Assembly: GCF_000429225.1 (NCBI RefSeq)
Contig: NZ_AUBL01000001.1
Coordinates: forward strand, 1-64,000
DNA from: Actinomyces dentalis DSM 19115
GTDB taxonomy: Bacteria; Actinomycetota; Actinomycetes; Actinomycetales; Actinomycetaceae
Length of the DNA: 64,000 nt
Direction: 5' to 3'
This document shows positions 36,804 to 45,638 of this stretch, in pieces. The translations under genes and the position numbers were made by a program. The first letter of the stretch is position 1; the number at the start of each line of letters is the position of its first letter. The notes beneath the pieces are model-generated. The model did not search any database, was not told the DNA's origin, and saw nothing but the letters and a program-made list of their open reading frames with translations.

Positions 36804-38636
36804 CTACTTCCCGGCGGGCCGGTAGGCGACGATCTCGTCCGTGCTGTAGACCTGGGCCACGATGAGATCCGGGTTGACCATGTAGAAATGGTCGTACTGT
36901 TTGGGGAGTTCGATGCGTCTGCCGTTATCGGTCCTCCACATACCGCGAACACTCATCTCAACTCCACCGCAAATCAGAACACTCCGGTCGTCAGACAAAA
37001 AAATTGACTCTTCGTCATAGTTATCGAAATCATCATATCTAATTGCCTTGGATGTTGATCCTGCGACTTTGAATTTATAGTGCCCATTGTTGGTTATCGT
37101 GGCCGTAAGTTCGGCCCAGGAGGTGTCTCCCGTGGTCAGGTAGGATCTGTATTGCTCGATGCTCGCATAGGGTTGTGTATTCGTGCGAATATACCGAGTG
37201 TCATGAGTTTCATTAGTGGGGGTATTGATAACCTCCTGCACCTCTCCGGTGGGCGAGGCCAGCACCCTAACCTTTCCCTTTTCGAAAGCCCATCCGTCAC
37301 TGAGAGAGCTGACCCAAGGAGTGTCGTAATCGTTGGTGTGGTTCTGCGAACTGTCAAGAGGTATGTCAATGGGGTACGTCTCGCCGGTGGCAAGATTGAC
37401 GAGAGTATAATCTCCGAACCTGACTATAGTCGTCCCGTTCTGATTATAGATCGAGCCCGCCCAGTTATTCTGCCACAGTAAGTACCGCCTTTCTACTCCA
37501 GGGATTGTTTTAGTCCAAAGCACCTGATGGGGACGCTCGGAGCCCCAGGCGGTGCACTGATCTGCGTCATCGCAATTGACAGCATAGTTGTCGATGATGT
37601 CGGGGTGAGCATCAATTGGCCAGGGCCACGGCGTCTGTTCGCCAGTAACGGCGTCAATGAGGTAGCCAAAGTAGATGATGTAGTTGCCCCAGTAAGAACT
37701 GGCTACGCCTGTGGCTTTAGGATTAGGTTCAATTGCAGTCTCCCATTGCTTATTGAGACTGTCTCCGGAGACATCGTATGAAGTTATCAAAGTCGAATTA
37801 GTCGAATTGGTGGACGAATCGAAAATCACAAGCTGATTCCCTCTTCCGGTGAAACTTCGTCCATCGGCGGCGTCGAATTTCCAGATCTGGCGCCATTCTC
37901 CGGCCCAGCCGGAGGCGGAGGAAGTGGCCTGGGCGCCGGTGCCGCCGTGCAGTTTCTTGACCGCGATGGCGGCTCCTCCGACGAGGACGAGGACGGCGAC
38001 GAGGATCGCGGCGATAATGCCCATCCGCGGGCGCCGTCTGGTTCTGGGGGCGGGGGGCGCGGTTGAACCCGCATCGGCGCCGGAGTCGGCACTGGCTGTG
38101 GAGTGCGTGAGTCCAGCCCTCCGCTTCGTCTTGGCTGCCGGTGCGGGCGCGGTGGACGTTGACGGGTTCGCGGTGGCGTCTGCCGTCCGGGTGGACGCTT
38201 CCGCCTGTGCCGGCGTTGTTTGCGTCGGTTCTGGTTGGGTGGCGGTGCGCTGGGCGAGGGCGGCTTGGACGGCGGGGTCGGGTGAGGTGCGCAGCCAGTC
38301 GACCAGGTCGGGGTAGGTGGCCGGATTGGTCGCCAGAGCGGGGTGCAGGTCGGGCCGGGCGGCGGCGATGCGGGCCAGCTCGGCGGCCGGGGTGGAAGGG
38401 GAGGAGGCGGCCAGGCGGTCCGCGTCGGTGTCGGACCCGGCCGCACCCGGATTCGATGGAGGAGGCGGAACCGGCGGGATAGGCGGTCTCGACGGGGATG
38501 GCGGTGGATCTGAGGGCGCCGCCGGGCCCGACGGCACTGACGCGCCCGACGGGGACGACGCGCTCGGCGAGCCCGCCTGGGAGGGCGGATTCTGCCGTGG
38601 TGACGGGGACGAGGGGGATGACGGATCGGTGGCCAT
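36804..38636 (-). CDS. LRV-like domain / single-pass membrane protein, paralog A
   Basis: First of seven paralogs, 610 residues. Residues 1-70 are Pro/Ser-rich; 74-130 form a helical domain like the leucine-rich repeat variant (SSPSTPAAELARIAAARPDL, NPATYPDLVDWLRTSPDPAV). A Thr/Ala-rich linker and Arg cluster precede one membrane helix (205-227, MGIIAAILVAVLVLVGG). The outer domain (230-610) is beta-rich with a CDDADQC motif and ends in IVAYRPAGK, suggesting a PQQ-like beta-propeller. The inner part is GC-rich but the outer domain (36804 to about 37850) is strikingly AT-rich. The start is the ATG at 38636, 6 bases after TACCAT. Function unknown; the layout suggests a sensor or binding protein at the cell surface. 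Confidence 0.8.
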   Translation of the reverse strand: MATDPSSPSSPSPRQNPPSQAGSPSASSPSGASVPSGPAAPSDPPPSPSRPPIPPVPPPPSNPGAAGSDTDADRLAASSPSTPAAELARIAAARPDLHPALATNPATYPDLVDWLRTSPDPAVQAALAQRTATQPEPTQTTPAQAEASTRTADATANPSTSTAPAPAAKTKRRAGLTHSTASADSGADAGSTAPPAPRTRRRPRMGIIAAILVAVLVLVGGAAIAVKKLHGGTGAQATSSASGWAGEWRQIWKFDAADGRSFTGRGNQLVIFDSSTNSTNSTLITSYDVSGDSLNKQWETAIEPNPKATGVASSYWGNYIIYFGYLIDAVTGEQTPWPWPIDAHPDIIDNYAVNCDDADQCTAWGSERPHQVLWTKTIPGVERRYLLWQNNWAGSIYNQNGTTIVRFGDYTLVNLATGETYPIDIPLDSSQNHTNDYDTPWVSSLSDGWAFEKGKVRVLASPTGEVQEVINTPTNETHDTRYIRTNTQPYASIEQYRSYLTTGDTSWAELTATITNNGHYKFKVAGSTSKAIRYDDFDNYDEESIFLSDDRSVLICGGVEMSVRGMWRTDNGRRIELPKQYDHFYMVNPDLIVAQVYSTDEIVAYRPAGK

Positions 38637-38642
38637 GCCCAC

Positions 38643-38697
38643 ATGGTATGGACGCGCCCGTCCTCGCCCGGCACTCGCCGCTACACAATTTCTTGTA
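38643..38697 (-). promoter_or_regulatory. Palindrome-box promoter of paralog A
   Basis: CACAA-TTTC-TTGTA (38684-38697, plus-strand reading), 35 bases, then TACCAT (complement of 38643-38648), 6 bases, ATG. The same layout precedes paralogs B, C, E and F. Confidence 0.7.
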
Positions 38698-38863
38698 CTT
38701 TCCAACCCCGCCGACCGCACCTACAATCACCGGTCCTCGTGGCGACGGCGAGAACCCCGGACCTGTACCCCCGGACCAGCGAGAGGGTTCTCCCGCGGCC
38801 GGTGGCGAGCAGGATCGAGGGCACCCCGGAAGGACGCTCGACGCCGACCCCCGGCCGCAGTCT

Positions 38864-38900
38864 CGGCGCCCGCCCGTGCGACGGGCCGCGGGGCGGGCGC
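38864..38900 (-). terminator. Hairpin downstream of paralog B
   Basis: Arms 38864-38874 and 38890-38900 (11 bp, perfect) with a 15-base loop, in the 342-base gap between B and A. The rest of the gap holds only the promoter of A. Confidence 0.5.
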
Positions 38901-38978
38901 CGGCTGAGGAGTCCCCTGCCGGTGGCGCCGTCCGGGACCGCTTCCGCCCCCGTCGTCTGCACTGGTTCTCATGCGCCC

Positions 38979-40556
38979 CTATTTCTTGGCGGGCTTGTAG
39001 GCGGTGATCATATCGTATTCATCGATGGCCACGATGAGTTCGGGGTTGACGAGGTAGAAGCTGGTCTTCTCGTCGGAGAATTCATTTCCGGGGAAATGAA
39101 TGAGATCACCGTCCTCGACGGTCCACGCGCCGCTGATCTGCAGGCCCGTGCCCGTATTCACCGGGATGACACTGCCGCGCAGCAGTACGGAGCCGTCCGA
39201 GGACAGGGAGTAGATGGTGCCGTCTGATTCGGCGCAGCGGCCCGACTCGTCGTACGGCTTCAGGGTCGAGTCGCCGACTTTGAGTGAATCCCAGCAGTCG
39301 CCGGTCGGCTTATTCTTGCGCATGCCCTGGACCTGTGCCCAGCTGAAGTCATCATCCTGGACGCAGGACTTGAGTTGGGCGGCGGTCATGCTCCGCTGTT
39401 CGGTCGTGGGGCGCCAGGTGCCGCAGTAGTAGTAGGGATCCTCCCCGCTGGTGAAGGTCTCGCGCTTCTCGCCCGTGGGGGACAGGATCGTGACTTTGCT
39501 ATTGATATACGTGTACCAGCCGTCGGCCAGCACCCTGGGGAATTCTCCCTCACCGAAGTCGTAGGTATCGCCGGTAGTCGCATTGACTCCGGTGTCTGAC
39601 GCGACGAGTGCGATGGTGCTGTCGTCACCCTGATACACGGATCTGGTGATCTGGGGGTCCGTCGTGAGATAGTCGTAGCTGCCGGGTATGGTGGTTCTCC
39701 ACAGTTCCTTGTCAGGATTCTTGGCGCTCCAGCCGGTGCACCGGTCTCCGGAACTGCAGCCGATGATGTAGGTGCCAGCCCGAATCCAGGCCTCACCCCA
39801 GGGGACGCTGGTCGTCTCGCCGTCATCGGCGTCGATGAGCTTGTCGTTGGCGATGATGAAGCCGCCCCAGTAACCGCCCCAGTAGATATTGGTGGAGGCG
39901 TAGGGGTTGGGATTGAGTTTCGTGGTCCACTGCTCCTTCGGCTTATTGCCGGAGACGTCGTAGGCGGTCACTCTCGTGACATTCTGGTCCGAATCGGTGT
40001 TGGCGACGAAGAGCTGATCCTCATTCCCGAGGAGGACCGACTTCCCACCGGCGTCCATCGTCCAGGTCTGACGGGCGCCCTTCGCCCAGGATGCGGAGGG
40101 CACTGCGATGATCGGATCGGGGGTCTTGAAGAAGAACCATATTCCCGCCGCGGCGGCGCTCAGGACGAGGACGGTGACGAGTACGACGACGGTGATGACG
40201 ACCGGTCGGGGGGTCCGGGCCCTTTTGAGGGCCGGAGCGTACCCGGCGCTTGGGGCGGGGGCGAGGGCGAGGGGCGCCGGAGGCGCCTGGGGGACCGCGC
40301 GCCGGACGAGGGCGATCTGGACGGCGGGGTCGGAGGAGGCCCGCAGCCAGTCGACCAGTTCCGGATAGGTGGCGGGGTTGGCGGCCAGGATGGCATGCAG
40401 ATCGGGCCGGGAGGCGGCGATACGGGCCAGTTCGGCGGCCGTGGTGGCGGGGGAGCCGGCGGCCAGAAGATCCGGGTCGGGCGTGCCCGGGCCCGTCGGG
40501 ACTGACGAGCCCGGCGGGCCCGGCCGAGGCGGCGGGGGTGGCGGAGCGGTGGTCAT
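38979..40556 (-). CDS. LRV-like domain / single-pass membrane protein, paralog B
   Basis: 525 residues. A short Pro-rich start, an LRV-like helical domain at 28-86 (AAELARIAASRPDL, NPATYPELVDWLRASSDPAV), a basic linker and a membrane helix at 118-143 (VVITVVVLVTVLVLSAAAAG). The outer domain has VTAYDVSGNKPKEQW, LIDADDGETTSVPW, the motif GCSSGDRCTGW and the tail MITAYKPAKK. It is closest to paralogs A and G, which share the NPD..LW and DVSG pieces. Inside-out topology is predicted from the Arg/Lys cluster before the helix. The start ATG lies 6 bases after TACCAT. It could be taken for a PQQ-binding-like protein, but no enzyme site is visible. Confidence 0.8.
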   Translation of the reverse strand: MTTAPPPPPPRPGPPGSSVPTGPGTPDPDLLAAGSPATTAAELARIAASRPDLHAILAANPATYPELVDWLRASSDPAVQIALVRRAVPQAPPAPLALAPAPSAGYAPALKRARTPRPVVITVVVLVTVLVLSAAAAGIWFFFKTPDPIIAVPSASWAKGARQTWTMDAGGKSVLLGNEDQLFVANTDSDQNVTRVTAYDVSGNKPKEQWTTKLNPNPYASTNIYWGGYWGGFIIANDKLIDADDGETTSVPWGEAWIRAGTYIIGCSSGDRCTGWSAKNPDKELWRTTIPGSYDYLTTDPQITRSVYQGDDSTIALVASDTGVNATTGDTYDFGEGEFPRVLADGWYTYINSKVTILSPTGEKRETFTSGEDPYYYCGTWRPTTEQRSMTAAQLKSCVQDDDFSWAQVQGMRKNKPTGDCWDSLKVGDSTLKPYDESGRCAESDGTIYSLSSDGSVLLRGSVIPVNTGTGLQISGAWTVEDGDLIHFPGNEFSDEKTSFYLVNPELIVAIDEYDMITAYKPAKK

Positions 40557-40562
40557 GCCCAC

Positions 40563-40617
40563 ATGGTATGGACGCGCGGGCCCCCGCTCGACGTTCGTGG
40601 ACCTACAATTTCTTGTA
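40563..40617 (-). promoter_or_regulatory. Palindrome-box promoter of paralog B
   Basis: Perfect palindrome TACAA-TTTC-TTGTA (40604-40617), 35 bases, TACCAT (complement of 40563-40568), 6 bases, ATG 40556. Confidence 0.75.
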
Positions 40618-40695
40618 CTTCTCAACCCCGCCGACCGCCCTCGGAGCGCGGCGAGTCAGCCTGACCTCCGGGACAGGTATCAAGGACTGCCAAAA

Positions 40696-40724
40696 GACGT
40701 CGGCTCACCGGGGAGCCCGACGTC
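40696..40724 (-). terminator. Hairpin downstream of paralog C
   Basis: GACGTCGGCTC (40696-40706) pairs with GAGCCCGACGTC (40713-40724) with one bulged base. Confidence 0.55.
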
Positions 40725-40756
40725 GTGCATTCCTCGTCCGGTTCCGGAGGCGGACG

Positions 40757-42106
40757 TCAGGAGCGGCCCGGGGCGTAGGCGGTGATGGTTCCCTCGCTGT
40801 CCATCTTGCCTACGACGAGGTCGGGGCGTGCGAGATAGAGGTAGTCCTTATCATCGAGGTCTACCCAGTCGTCCTTCAATCTGATGCCGCTGATTTCTTG
40901 TGACTTGACCGTGAGATAGGCGGCGGAAGAAACTGCGGTGACATTCCCGGTCGGGTCGGTGATCGTGAAATGTCCATCCTTCGTGGGTTTGACGGGACTA
41001 TCGCAGCCGCTGGGGTAATCGGGTGCGGAGCCGATCTGCCCACTCGCCGTATCGATGAAGACGTCGCCCAGGTGAACCACCATCGTCGAATTATTGCAGT
41101 ACACGTCCTCGACCGAGATCTCCCACGACGAGTACAACATGACGTCGATACCTGTATCGTGGGCTACATCCTCACTCAGACCGGGCCTGGAGGTGCGCCA
41201 CAGTTCTGTGCCCGGCTGCGTGCTCGACCGTCCGGTGCAGGTGTCCGACTTGTCGCACACAATGAGTTTGTCACCGACGATCCAGAACTGATTTTCGTAT
41301 CTGTCGCCGTTAGTATATACTGGAATCTCGGCGATCTCGTTGCCGGTGGCGGGGTCGATGACCTGGTTGCCGGCGAGAATGTACTCCCCCCAGTAGGCGG
41401 GGAAGTCGGGGAGCGACTTACTCCACTGCTGCGTCGGAGTATCGCTGCTAATATCAAAGGCGGTAACGGGGTAGAACGCGTCGTCGCTGGAACCGTCGTG
41501 CGACATATCGATTGCGAGTACCTGATCGCTCTTGCTCGTTATTAAGCCGTAGGCATCTATCCGCCAGGCGATGTGGGAGCCCGAGGCCCAATCCGGTGAC
41601 AGCGGGGCCCCACTGGCGTCCACCGCGGCTCCGGTCGGCGTGCTGGTCGGGTTGCCGCGGTGGGTCCGCGTCCAGGCGAAGGCGCCTCCGACGGCGAGCA
41701 CGAGCACGACTGCGAGCGCGGCGGCGGCAATCGCGAGAGGCCTGCGCCGCAAGATGCGTCGGGGAGTCGTCCCGCTGGCCTTGGCCGACGGCGCGGCCGC
41801 GTCGGCGCCTTCCGCCTGGGCGGGCGCTTCCGTCTGCGCCGGCGCCGCTTGCGCCGGTTCTGGCTGGGCGGGCGCGCTTGCGCGCTGGGCGAGGGCGGCC
41901 TGGACGGCGGGGTCGGGGGAGGTGCGCAGCCAGTCGATCAGGTCGGGGTAGGTGGCGGGGTTGGCGGCCAGGGCGGGGTGCAGGTCGGGCCGGGCGGCGG
42001 CGATGCGGGCCAGCTCGGCGGCCGGGGTGGTGGGGGAGGAGGCGGCCAGGCGGTCCGCGTCGGCGTCGGGCCCGGATGCTTCCGGAGAGGGCGGGGAGGA
42101 TGTCAT
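40757..42106 (-). CDS. LRV-like domain / single-pass membrane protein, paralog C
   Basis: The shortest paralog, 449 residues. The LRV-like domain is at 16-75, a Gln/Pro/Ala-rich linker (TEAPAQAEG) follows, and the membrane helix is at 122-145 (PLAIAAAALAVVLVLAVGGA) after the basic stretch RRILRRR. The outer domain carries CDKSDTCTGR and ends ITAYAPGRS. Middle parts (about 41000-41560) are noticeably less GC-rich than the N-terminal coding part. It is directly followed by the gap leading to the response regulator gene, which is transcribed in the same direction upstream of it. The ATG is 6 bases after TACCAT. Confidence 0.8.
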   Translation of the reverse strand: MTSSPPSPEASGPDADADRLAASSPTTPAAELARIAAARPDLHPALAANPATYPDLIDWLRTSPDPAVQAALAQRASAPAQPEPAQAAPAQTEAPAQAEGADAAAPSAKASGTTPRRILRRRPLAIAAAALAVVLVLAVGGAFAWTRTHRGNPTSTPTGAAVDASGAPLSPDWASGSHIAWRIDAYGLITSKSDQVLAIDMSHDGSSDDAFYPVTAFDISSDTPTQQWSKSLPDFPAYWGEYILAGNQVIDPATGNEIAEIPVYTNGDRYENQFWIVGDKLIVCDKSDTCTGRSSTQPGTELWRTSRPGLSEDVAHDTGIDVMLYSSWEISVEDVYCNNSTMVVHLGDVFIDTASGQIGSAPDYPSGCDSPVKPTKDGHFTITDPTGNVTAVSSAAYLTVKSQEISGIRLKDDWVDLDDKDYLYLARPDLVVGKMDSEGTITAYAPGRS

Positions 42107-42112
42107 GCGGGC

Positions 42113-42166
42113 ATGGTATGAACGTGCGGCCCCTCGCCGGACGTGCGCGGACATACAATTTATGTA
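42113..42166 (-). promoter_or_regulatory. Palindrome-box promoter of paralog C
   Basis: TACAATTTATGTA (42154-42166), one base shorter than the other boxes, then 35 bases, TACCAT (complement of 42113-42118), 6 bases and ATG. Spacing is kept from the gene-proximal half-site. Confidence 0.65.
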
Positions 42167-42254
42167 CCCTTTCATCCCCCGCCGGCCGTCTTCTATAATC
42201 CTGGGTTCTCGCAGTGAGGGGCGACGGCGCCGGTCGGCGGGCCCCGCCGCCGGC

Positions 42255-42983
42255 TCACGCGCCCCGGTGGGGACTGATGAGGCCGGCCTCGTAGGCGGCG
42301 ATGACGAGCTGGGCGCGGTCGCGGGCGCCCAGGCGGGCCAGGAGCGCGGTGATGTGGCTGCGGCAGGTGGCCCGGGTGATGCCCAGCTCCACCTCGATCT
42401 CGCTGTTGGACAGGCCGCGGGCGATGAGCAGGAGGACCTCGCGCTGGCGGGGCGTGAGCGCCCCGACGCCGTCGGCCCGCCGGCCGGCGGACGCGCCGAC
42501 CGCCGCGGCGCTCGGCATGCGGGCCACCAGGCGGGCCAGGACCCGGGGGCTGAGCAGCGACTGGCCCTCGTGGACGGTGTGCACGGCGTCGACGAGGGAC
42601 TGCGGGTCGGCGTCCTTGAGCAGGAAGCCGCAGGCTCCGGCGCGCAGGGCGCCCAGGACGTAGTCGTCGACCTCGAACATGGTCAGGATGAGGACGCGCG
42701 TGCCCCCGAGCGCCGGGTCGGCGCAGATCCGGGCGGTGGCCTCGATGCCGCTCAGCCCCGGCATCTGAATGTCCATGAGGACGACGTCGGGGCGCAGCTC
42801 GGCGGTCAGGGCGAGGGCGCGGGCGCCGTCCCCGGCCGTCCCGACGACGCTCATCCCCTCCTCGGCCTGAAGCAGGGCGGCCAGGGTGGTGCGCAGGAGG
42901 GCCTGGTCCTCGGCGATGAGGACCCGGATGGGGGCGCCGGCAGCCGCGCCGTCCGGCCCGCCGTCGCCGTCGGGCTCAGTCAC
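42255..42983 (-). CDS. NarL/FixJ-family response regulator
   Basis: A 242-residue two-component response regulator. The receiver domain (about 18-140) has IAEDQALLR and the phosphorylation site Asp71 in VLMDIQMPG, with the conserved Lys in FLLKDA. The C-terminal LuxR-type helix-turn-helix (about 175-235) reads LTPRQREVLLLIARGLSNSEI. It overlaps the kinase gene by 8 bases, so the two are co-expressed. Likely target: the divergent ABC exporter genes next door. A role at the palindromic boxes of the receptor-like paralogs is possible but unproven. Confidence 0.93.
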   Translation of the reverse strand: MTEPDGDGGPDGAAAGAPIRVLIAEDQALLRTTLAALLQAEEGMSVVGTAGDGARALALTAELRPDVVLMDIQMPGLSGIEATARICADPALGGTRVLILTMFEVDDYVLGALRAGACGFLLKDADPQSLVDAVHTVHEGQSLLSPRVLARLVARMPSAAAVGASAGRRADGVGALTPRQREVLLLIARGLSNSEIEVELGITRATCRSHITALLARLGARDRAQLVIAAYEAGLISPHRGA

Positions 42984-43956
42984 GGGACCTCCCCGCAGTG
43001 GGCTCGGACGCGCGCGGGCCCGGGACCCGGGGGAGCACGGCCTCGACGGCGAAGCCGGGGGCGTCGCCGCGGGGCCCCGCGGTCAGGGAGCCGCCCAGCG
43101 CCGTCACGCGCTCGCCCAGGCCGCGCAGTCCCTGGCCCGCCCCGGGGCGGGGCGCCCAGCCGGGGGCCGGGCCGTCGTCGACGACGCGCACGCGCAGCCG
43201 CCCCGGCTCCTCGAGGAGGGTGACGCGGGCGCGGGTGGGGCCGGCGTGGCGGGCCGTGTTGACCAGGGCCTCGCCCACGACCCGGACGGCGGCCCGGCTC
43301 ACCGCGGCGGTCGGGCCGCCGGGGGCCGCCGCGCCCGGGGCCGCATCCGTTTCCGCGCCCGCCCCCGTGACGGCGTCGGCGTCGAGCTCGACCCTGACGC
43401 CGGCTCGTCGGGCCCCGTCGATCGCCTCCGCGAGGCTACCGGCGAGCCCGGGCCCCGCCCCCGCCCCGGCGGGCGGCGCGGACGCCGTCACGGCCCCGGG
43501 CGTCGGGGGCGTGCGCTCGTCGCGCAGGACGGCGAGCATGCGCCGCAGCCCGTCGGTGGCCTCGCGGGAGGCGGCCTCGACATCGCCCAGGGCGTTGCGC
43601 AGGCCGTCGGGGGTGGTCTCGAGGCGCCGGGCCACGGCGCAGCGCACGGTGATGGCGCCCAGGTTCCCGGACACGGCGTCGTGCAGCTCGCGGGCGATGA
43701 CGAGGCGGTCCTCGGCCACCGCGCGCGCGGCCGTCTCCTGCGCCAGGCGCCACTCGTAGACGCGCCGGTCGCGCCGTCGCAGCCACAGGGCGGCGGCGAC
43801 GAGACCCGTCATGGCGAGAATCGTCGTCATCTGAATGCGCGGGGAGGGGTACGGGTAGACGCCGATGAAGAGGCCGGTGCCGACGATAAGTGCGGCGGTG
43901 CCCGTGATGGCGCGTCCGAGTGCGGAGTGGCGCGGGAGGGCGTCGAGGGCGGGCAC
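42976..43956 (-). CDS. Sensor histidine kinase (HisKA_3 type)
   Basis: A 326-residue kinase of the DesK/NarX class. Two membrane helices (about 14-33 and 43-60) with almost no outer loop suggest sensing within the membrane, as in kinases paired with ABC exporters. The dimerisation helix has the phospho-His in ARELHDAVSGNLGAI (about residue 92). The ATPase part shows LVNTARHAG (N box), VVDDGPAPGW and GQGLRGLGERV. An Ala/Gly/Pro-rich insertion separates helix and ATPase domain. The GTG start is 6 bases after TAGACT (43963-43968). It overlaps the response regulator downstream. Confidence 0.92.
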   Translation of the reverse strand: MPALDALPRHSALGRAITGTAALIVGTGLFIGVYPYPSPRIQMTTILAMTGLVAAALWLRRRDRRVYEWRLAQETAARAVAEDRLVIARELHDAVSGNLGAITVRCAVARRLETTPDGLRNALGDVEAASREATDGLRRMLAVLRDERTPPTPGAVTASAPPAGAGAGPGLAGSLAEAIDGARRAGVRVELDADAVTGAGAETDAAPGAAAPGGPTAAVSRAAVRVVGEALVNTARHAGPTRARVTLLEEPGRLRVRVVDDGPAPGWAPRPGAGQGLRGLGERVTALGGSLTAGPRGDAPGFAVEAVLPRVPGPRASEPTAGRSRD

Positions 43957-43962
43957 GCAACC

Positions 43963-43968
43963 AGTCTA
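43963..43968 (-). promoter_or_regulatory. -10 box of the two-component operon
   Basis: TAGACT on the minus strand, 6 bases before GTG 43956; the same hexamer and spacing as at the PASTA kinase gene. Confidence 0.5.
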
Positions 43969-44088
43969 GGAGGGCGGTCCGGGCGCTTCATCGGACCAGG
44001 GTTCGACGGACCTGGGTCTGAGACGCCGGCCCGGTATTCGCCCCGGCGGCCGATGCGCGCCGCGGCCCGGCGCGGCGAGGGTGGGCCC

Positions 44089-44841
44089 ATGATCAGTATT
44101 GAGAACCTCGTCAAACGGCACGGTTCGCGGGAGGTGCTCCACGGCGTGAGCCTGGAGGCCCGCCCGGGCCGCGTCACCGGCTTCGTGGGCCCCAACGGCG
44201 CCGGGAAGTCCTCGACCCTGCGGTGCCTGCTGGGGCTGGACCGGGCCGACGGCGGGCGCGCGCTCATCGGCGGGCGCCCCTACCGCGAGCTGCGCGAGCC
44301 GCTGCGCACGGTGGGCGCGATGCTCGACGGCTCCGGCGCGCACCCCTCCCGCACGGCCCGCGGGCACCTGGCGTGGGTCGCCTCGGGAGCGGGCATCGGG
44401 CGGCGCCGGGTGACCGAGGTGCTCGACGCCGTCGGCCTCGGCGGGGCGGCCGGACGCCGGGTGCGCACCTTCTCCCTGGGGATGGGTCAGCGCCTGGGAC
44501 TGGCCGCGGCCCTGCTGGGCGACCCGGAGGTGCTCATCCTCGACGAGCCGGTCAACGGCCTGGACCCCGAGGGGATCCGGTGGATCCGCACGCTGCTGCG
44601 CCGTCGGGCCGACGCCGGGGGCACGGTCCTGCTGTCCAGCCACGTCCTGGCCGAGCTGGCCGAGGTGGCCGACGACGTCGTCGTCATCGCCGACGGGCGG
44701 GTGCGGGCGGCTGGGACGCTCGATGAGATCGCCGCGGGCTACTCGAGCTTGGAGGAGGCCTTCTTCTCCCTGACCGGGGGCGGGCTCGGCGGCCGGGCGG
44801 GCCTTCGCCGCCCGGCGCGCGCGGAGGGGGTCCGGGCATGA
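44089..44841 (+). CDS. ABC transporter ATP-binding protein
   Basis: A 250-residue ATPase of the drug/bacteriocin exporter type. Walker A GPNGAGKSST (about 35), the Q loop, signature FSLGMGQRL (about 128), Walker B VLILDEPVNGLDPEG and the H-loop LLSSHVLAEL are all intact. It overlaps the first permease gene by 4 bases and is divergent from the two-component genes, a common arrangement where the kinase controls the exporter. The substrate is unknown; exporters of this form often give resistance to peptides or lipid-acting antibiotics. Confidence 0.93.
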   Translation: MISIENLVKRHGSREVLHGVSLEARPGRVTGFVGPNGAGKSSTLRCLLGLDRADGGRALIGGRPYRELREPLRTVGAMLDGSGAHPSRTARGHLAWVASGAGIGRRRVTEVLDAVGLGGAAGRRVRTFSLGMGQRLGLAAALLGDPEVLILDEPVNGLDPEGIRWIRTLLRRRADAGGTVLLSSHVLAELAEVADDVVVIADGRVRAAGTLDEIAAGYSSLEEAFFSLTGGGLGGRAGLRRPARAEGVRA

Positions 44842-45638
44842 GCGCGGCGACGGCGCTGATCCGCTCGCTCAGGGCGGAGGCGCGCAAGACGGCCGGTCTG
44901 CCGGGCGTGTGGCTGGGGGCGGCGCTGGCGCTCGCCCTGCCGGTCCTGGTGGAGTACTACGTCAATCACAACCTGGCGGACGAGCTGGCCGCCGGCGGCC
45001 AGCGGGCGTCGGCGCGGCTGGGCGACGTCGGCGTCATCGGCCTGTACATGGGGACGACGGGGATCGTGGTGCTGGCGGCGAGCGTCGTGGTGAGCGAGTA
45101 CGTGAGCGACCCGCGCACGAACGTCGACTCGCGGCAGGTGACGACGACGATGCTGGTCCAGCCCCGGCGCGGGGCGGCGGCGGCCGCGAAGCTGATGGTG
45201 GTGCTGGCGGCCGCGCTGGTGCTCCTGGCGCTGGCGTGGGCGGCGACGTTCTCGCTGTGCCGGCACCTGCTGGGGCCGCGCATGCCCCTCGGTCCGGTGC
45301 CGTGGTGGATGCTGACCGGGATACTGGCGTGGTGGCTGTTCTCGGCGGCGGCGTCGATGGCGCTGGCCGCGGCCACGCGCAGCGCGATGGCGTCGATGAC
45401 GGCCCCCATCGCCATGTCCACGATGATCTCGCCGGGGGTGCTGCTCATCAAATCCACCGATGCGGCGCGGTTCCTGCCGGATGCCGCCGCGGTCCGCCTC
45501 ATTGCGGACCCGACGACGCTCAACTACGACCGGCTCGTCGAGCTGCTGTCCGTTCCCATGGCGGCCGCGGTCTGCGCGGCGTGGGCGGGCGGCTGCGCCG
45601 TGGCCCTCTGCTGGGTGTGGATGAGGAGGGACGCATGA
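44838..45638 (+). CDS. ABC transporter permease 1
   Basis: A 266-residue membrane protein with about six hydrophobic segments (near 25-40, 55-80, 110-130, 155-180, 190-205 and 235-258). It resembles ABC-2 type exporter permeases; the conserved piece is VVSEYVSDPRTNVDSRQVTTTML, typical for these actinobacterial subunits. It follows the ATPase with a 4-base overlap and in turn overlaps permease 2, so the transporter is probably a heterodimer of two permeases with one ATPase type. Confidence 0.88.
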   Translation: MSAATALIRSLRAEARKTAGLPGVWLGAALALALPVLVEYYVNHNLADELAAGGQRASARLGDVGVIGLYMGTTGIVVLAASVVVSEYVSDPRTNVDSRQVTTTMLVQPRRGAAAAAKLMVVLAAALVLLALAWAATFSLCRHLLGPRMPLGPVPWWMLTGILAWWLFSAAASMALAAATRSAMASMTAPIAMSTMISPGVLLIKSTDAARFLPDAAAVRLIADPTTLNYDRLVELLSVPMAAAVCAAWAGGCAVALCWVWMRRDA

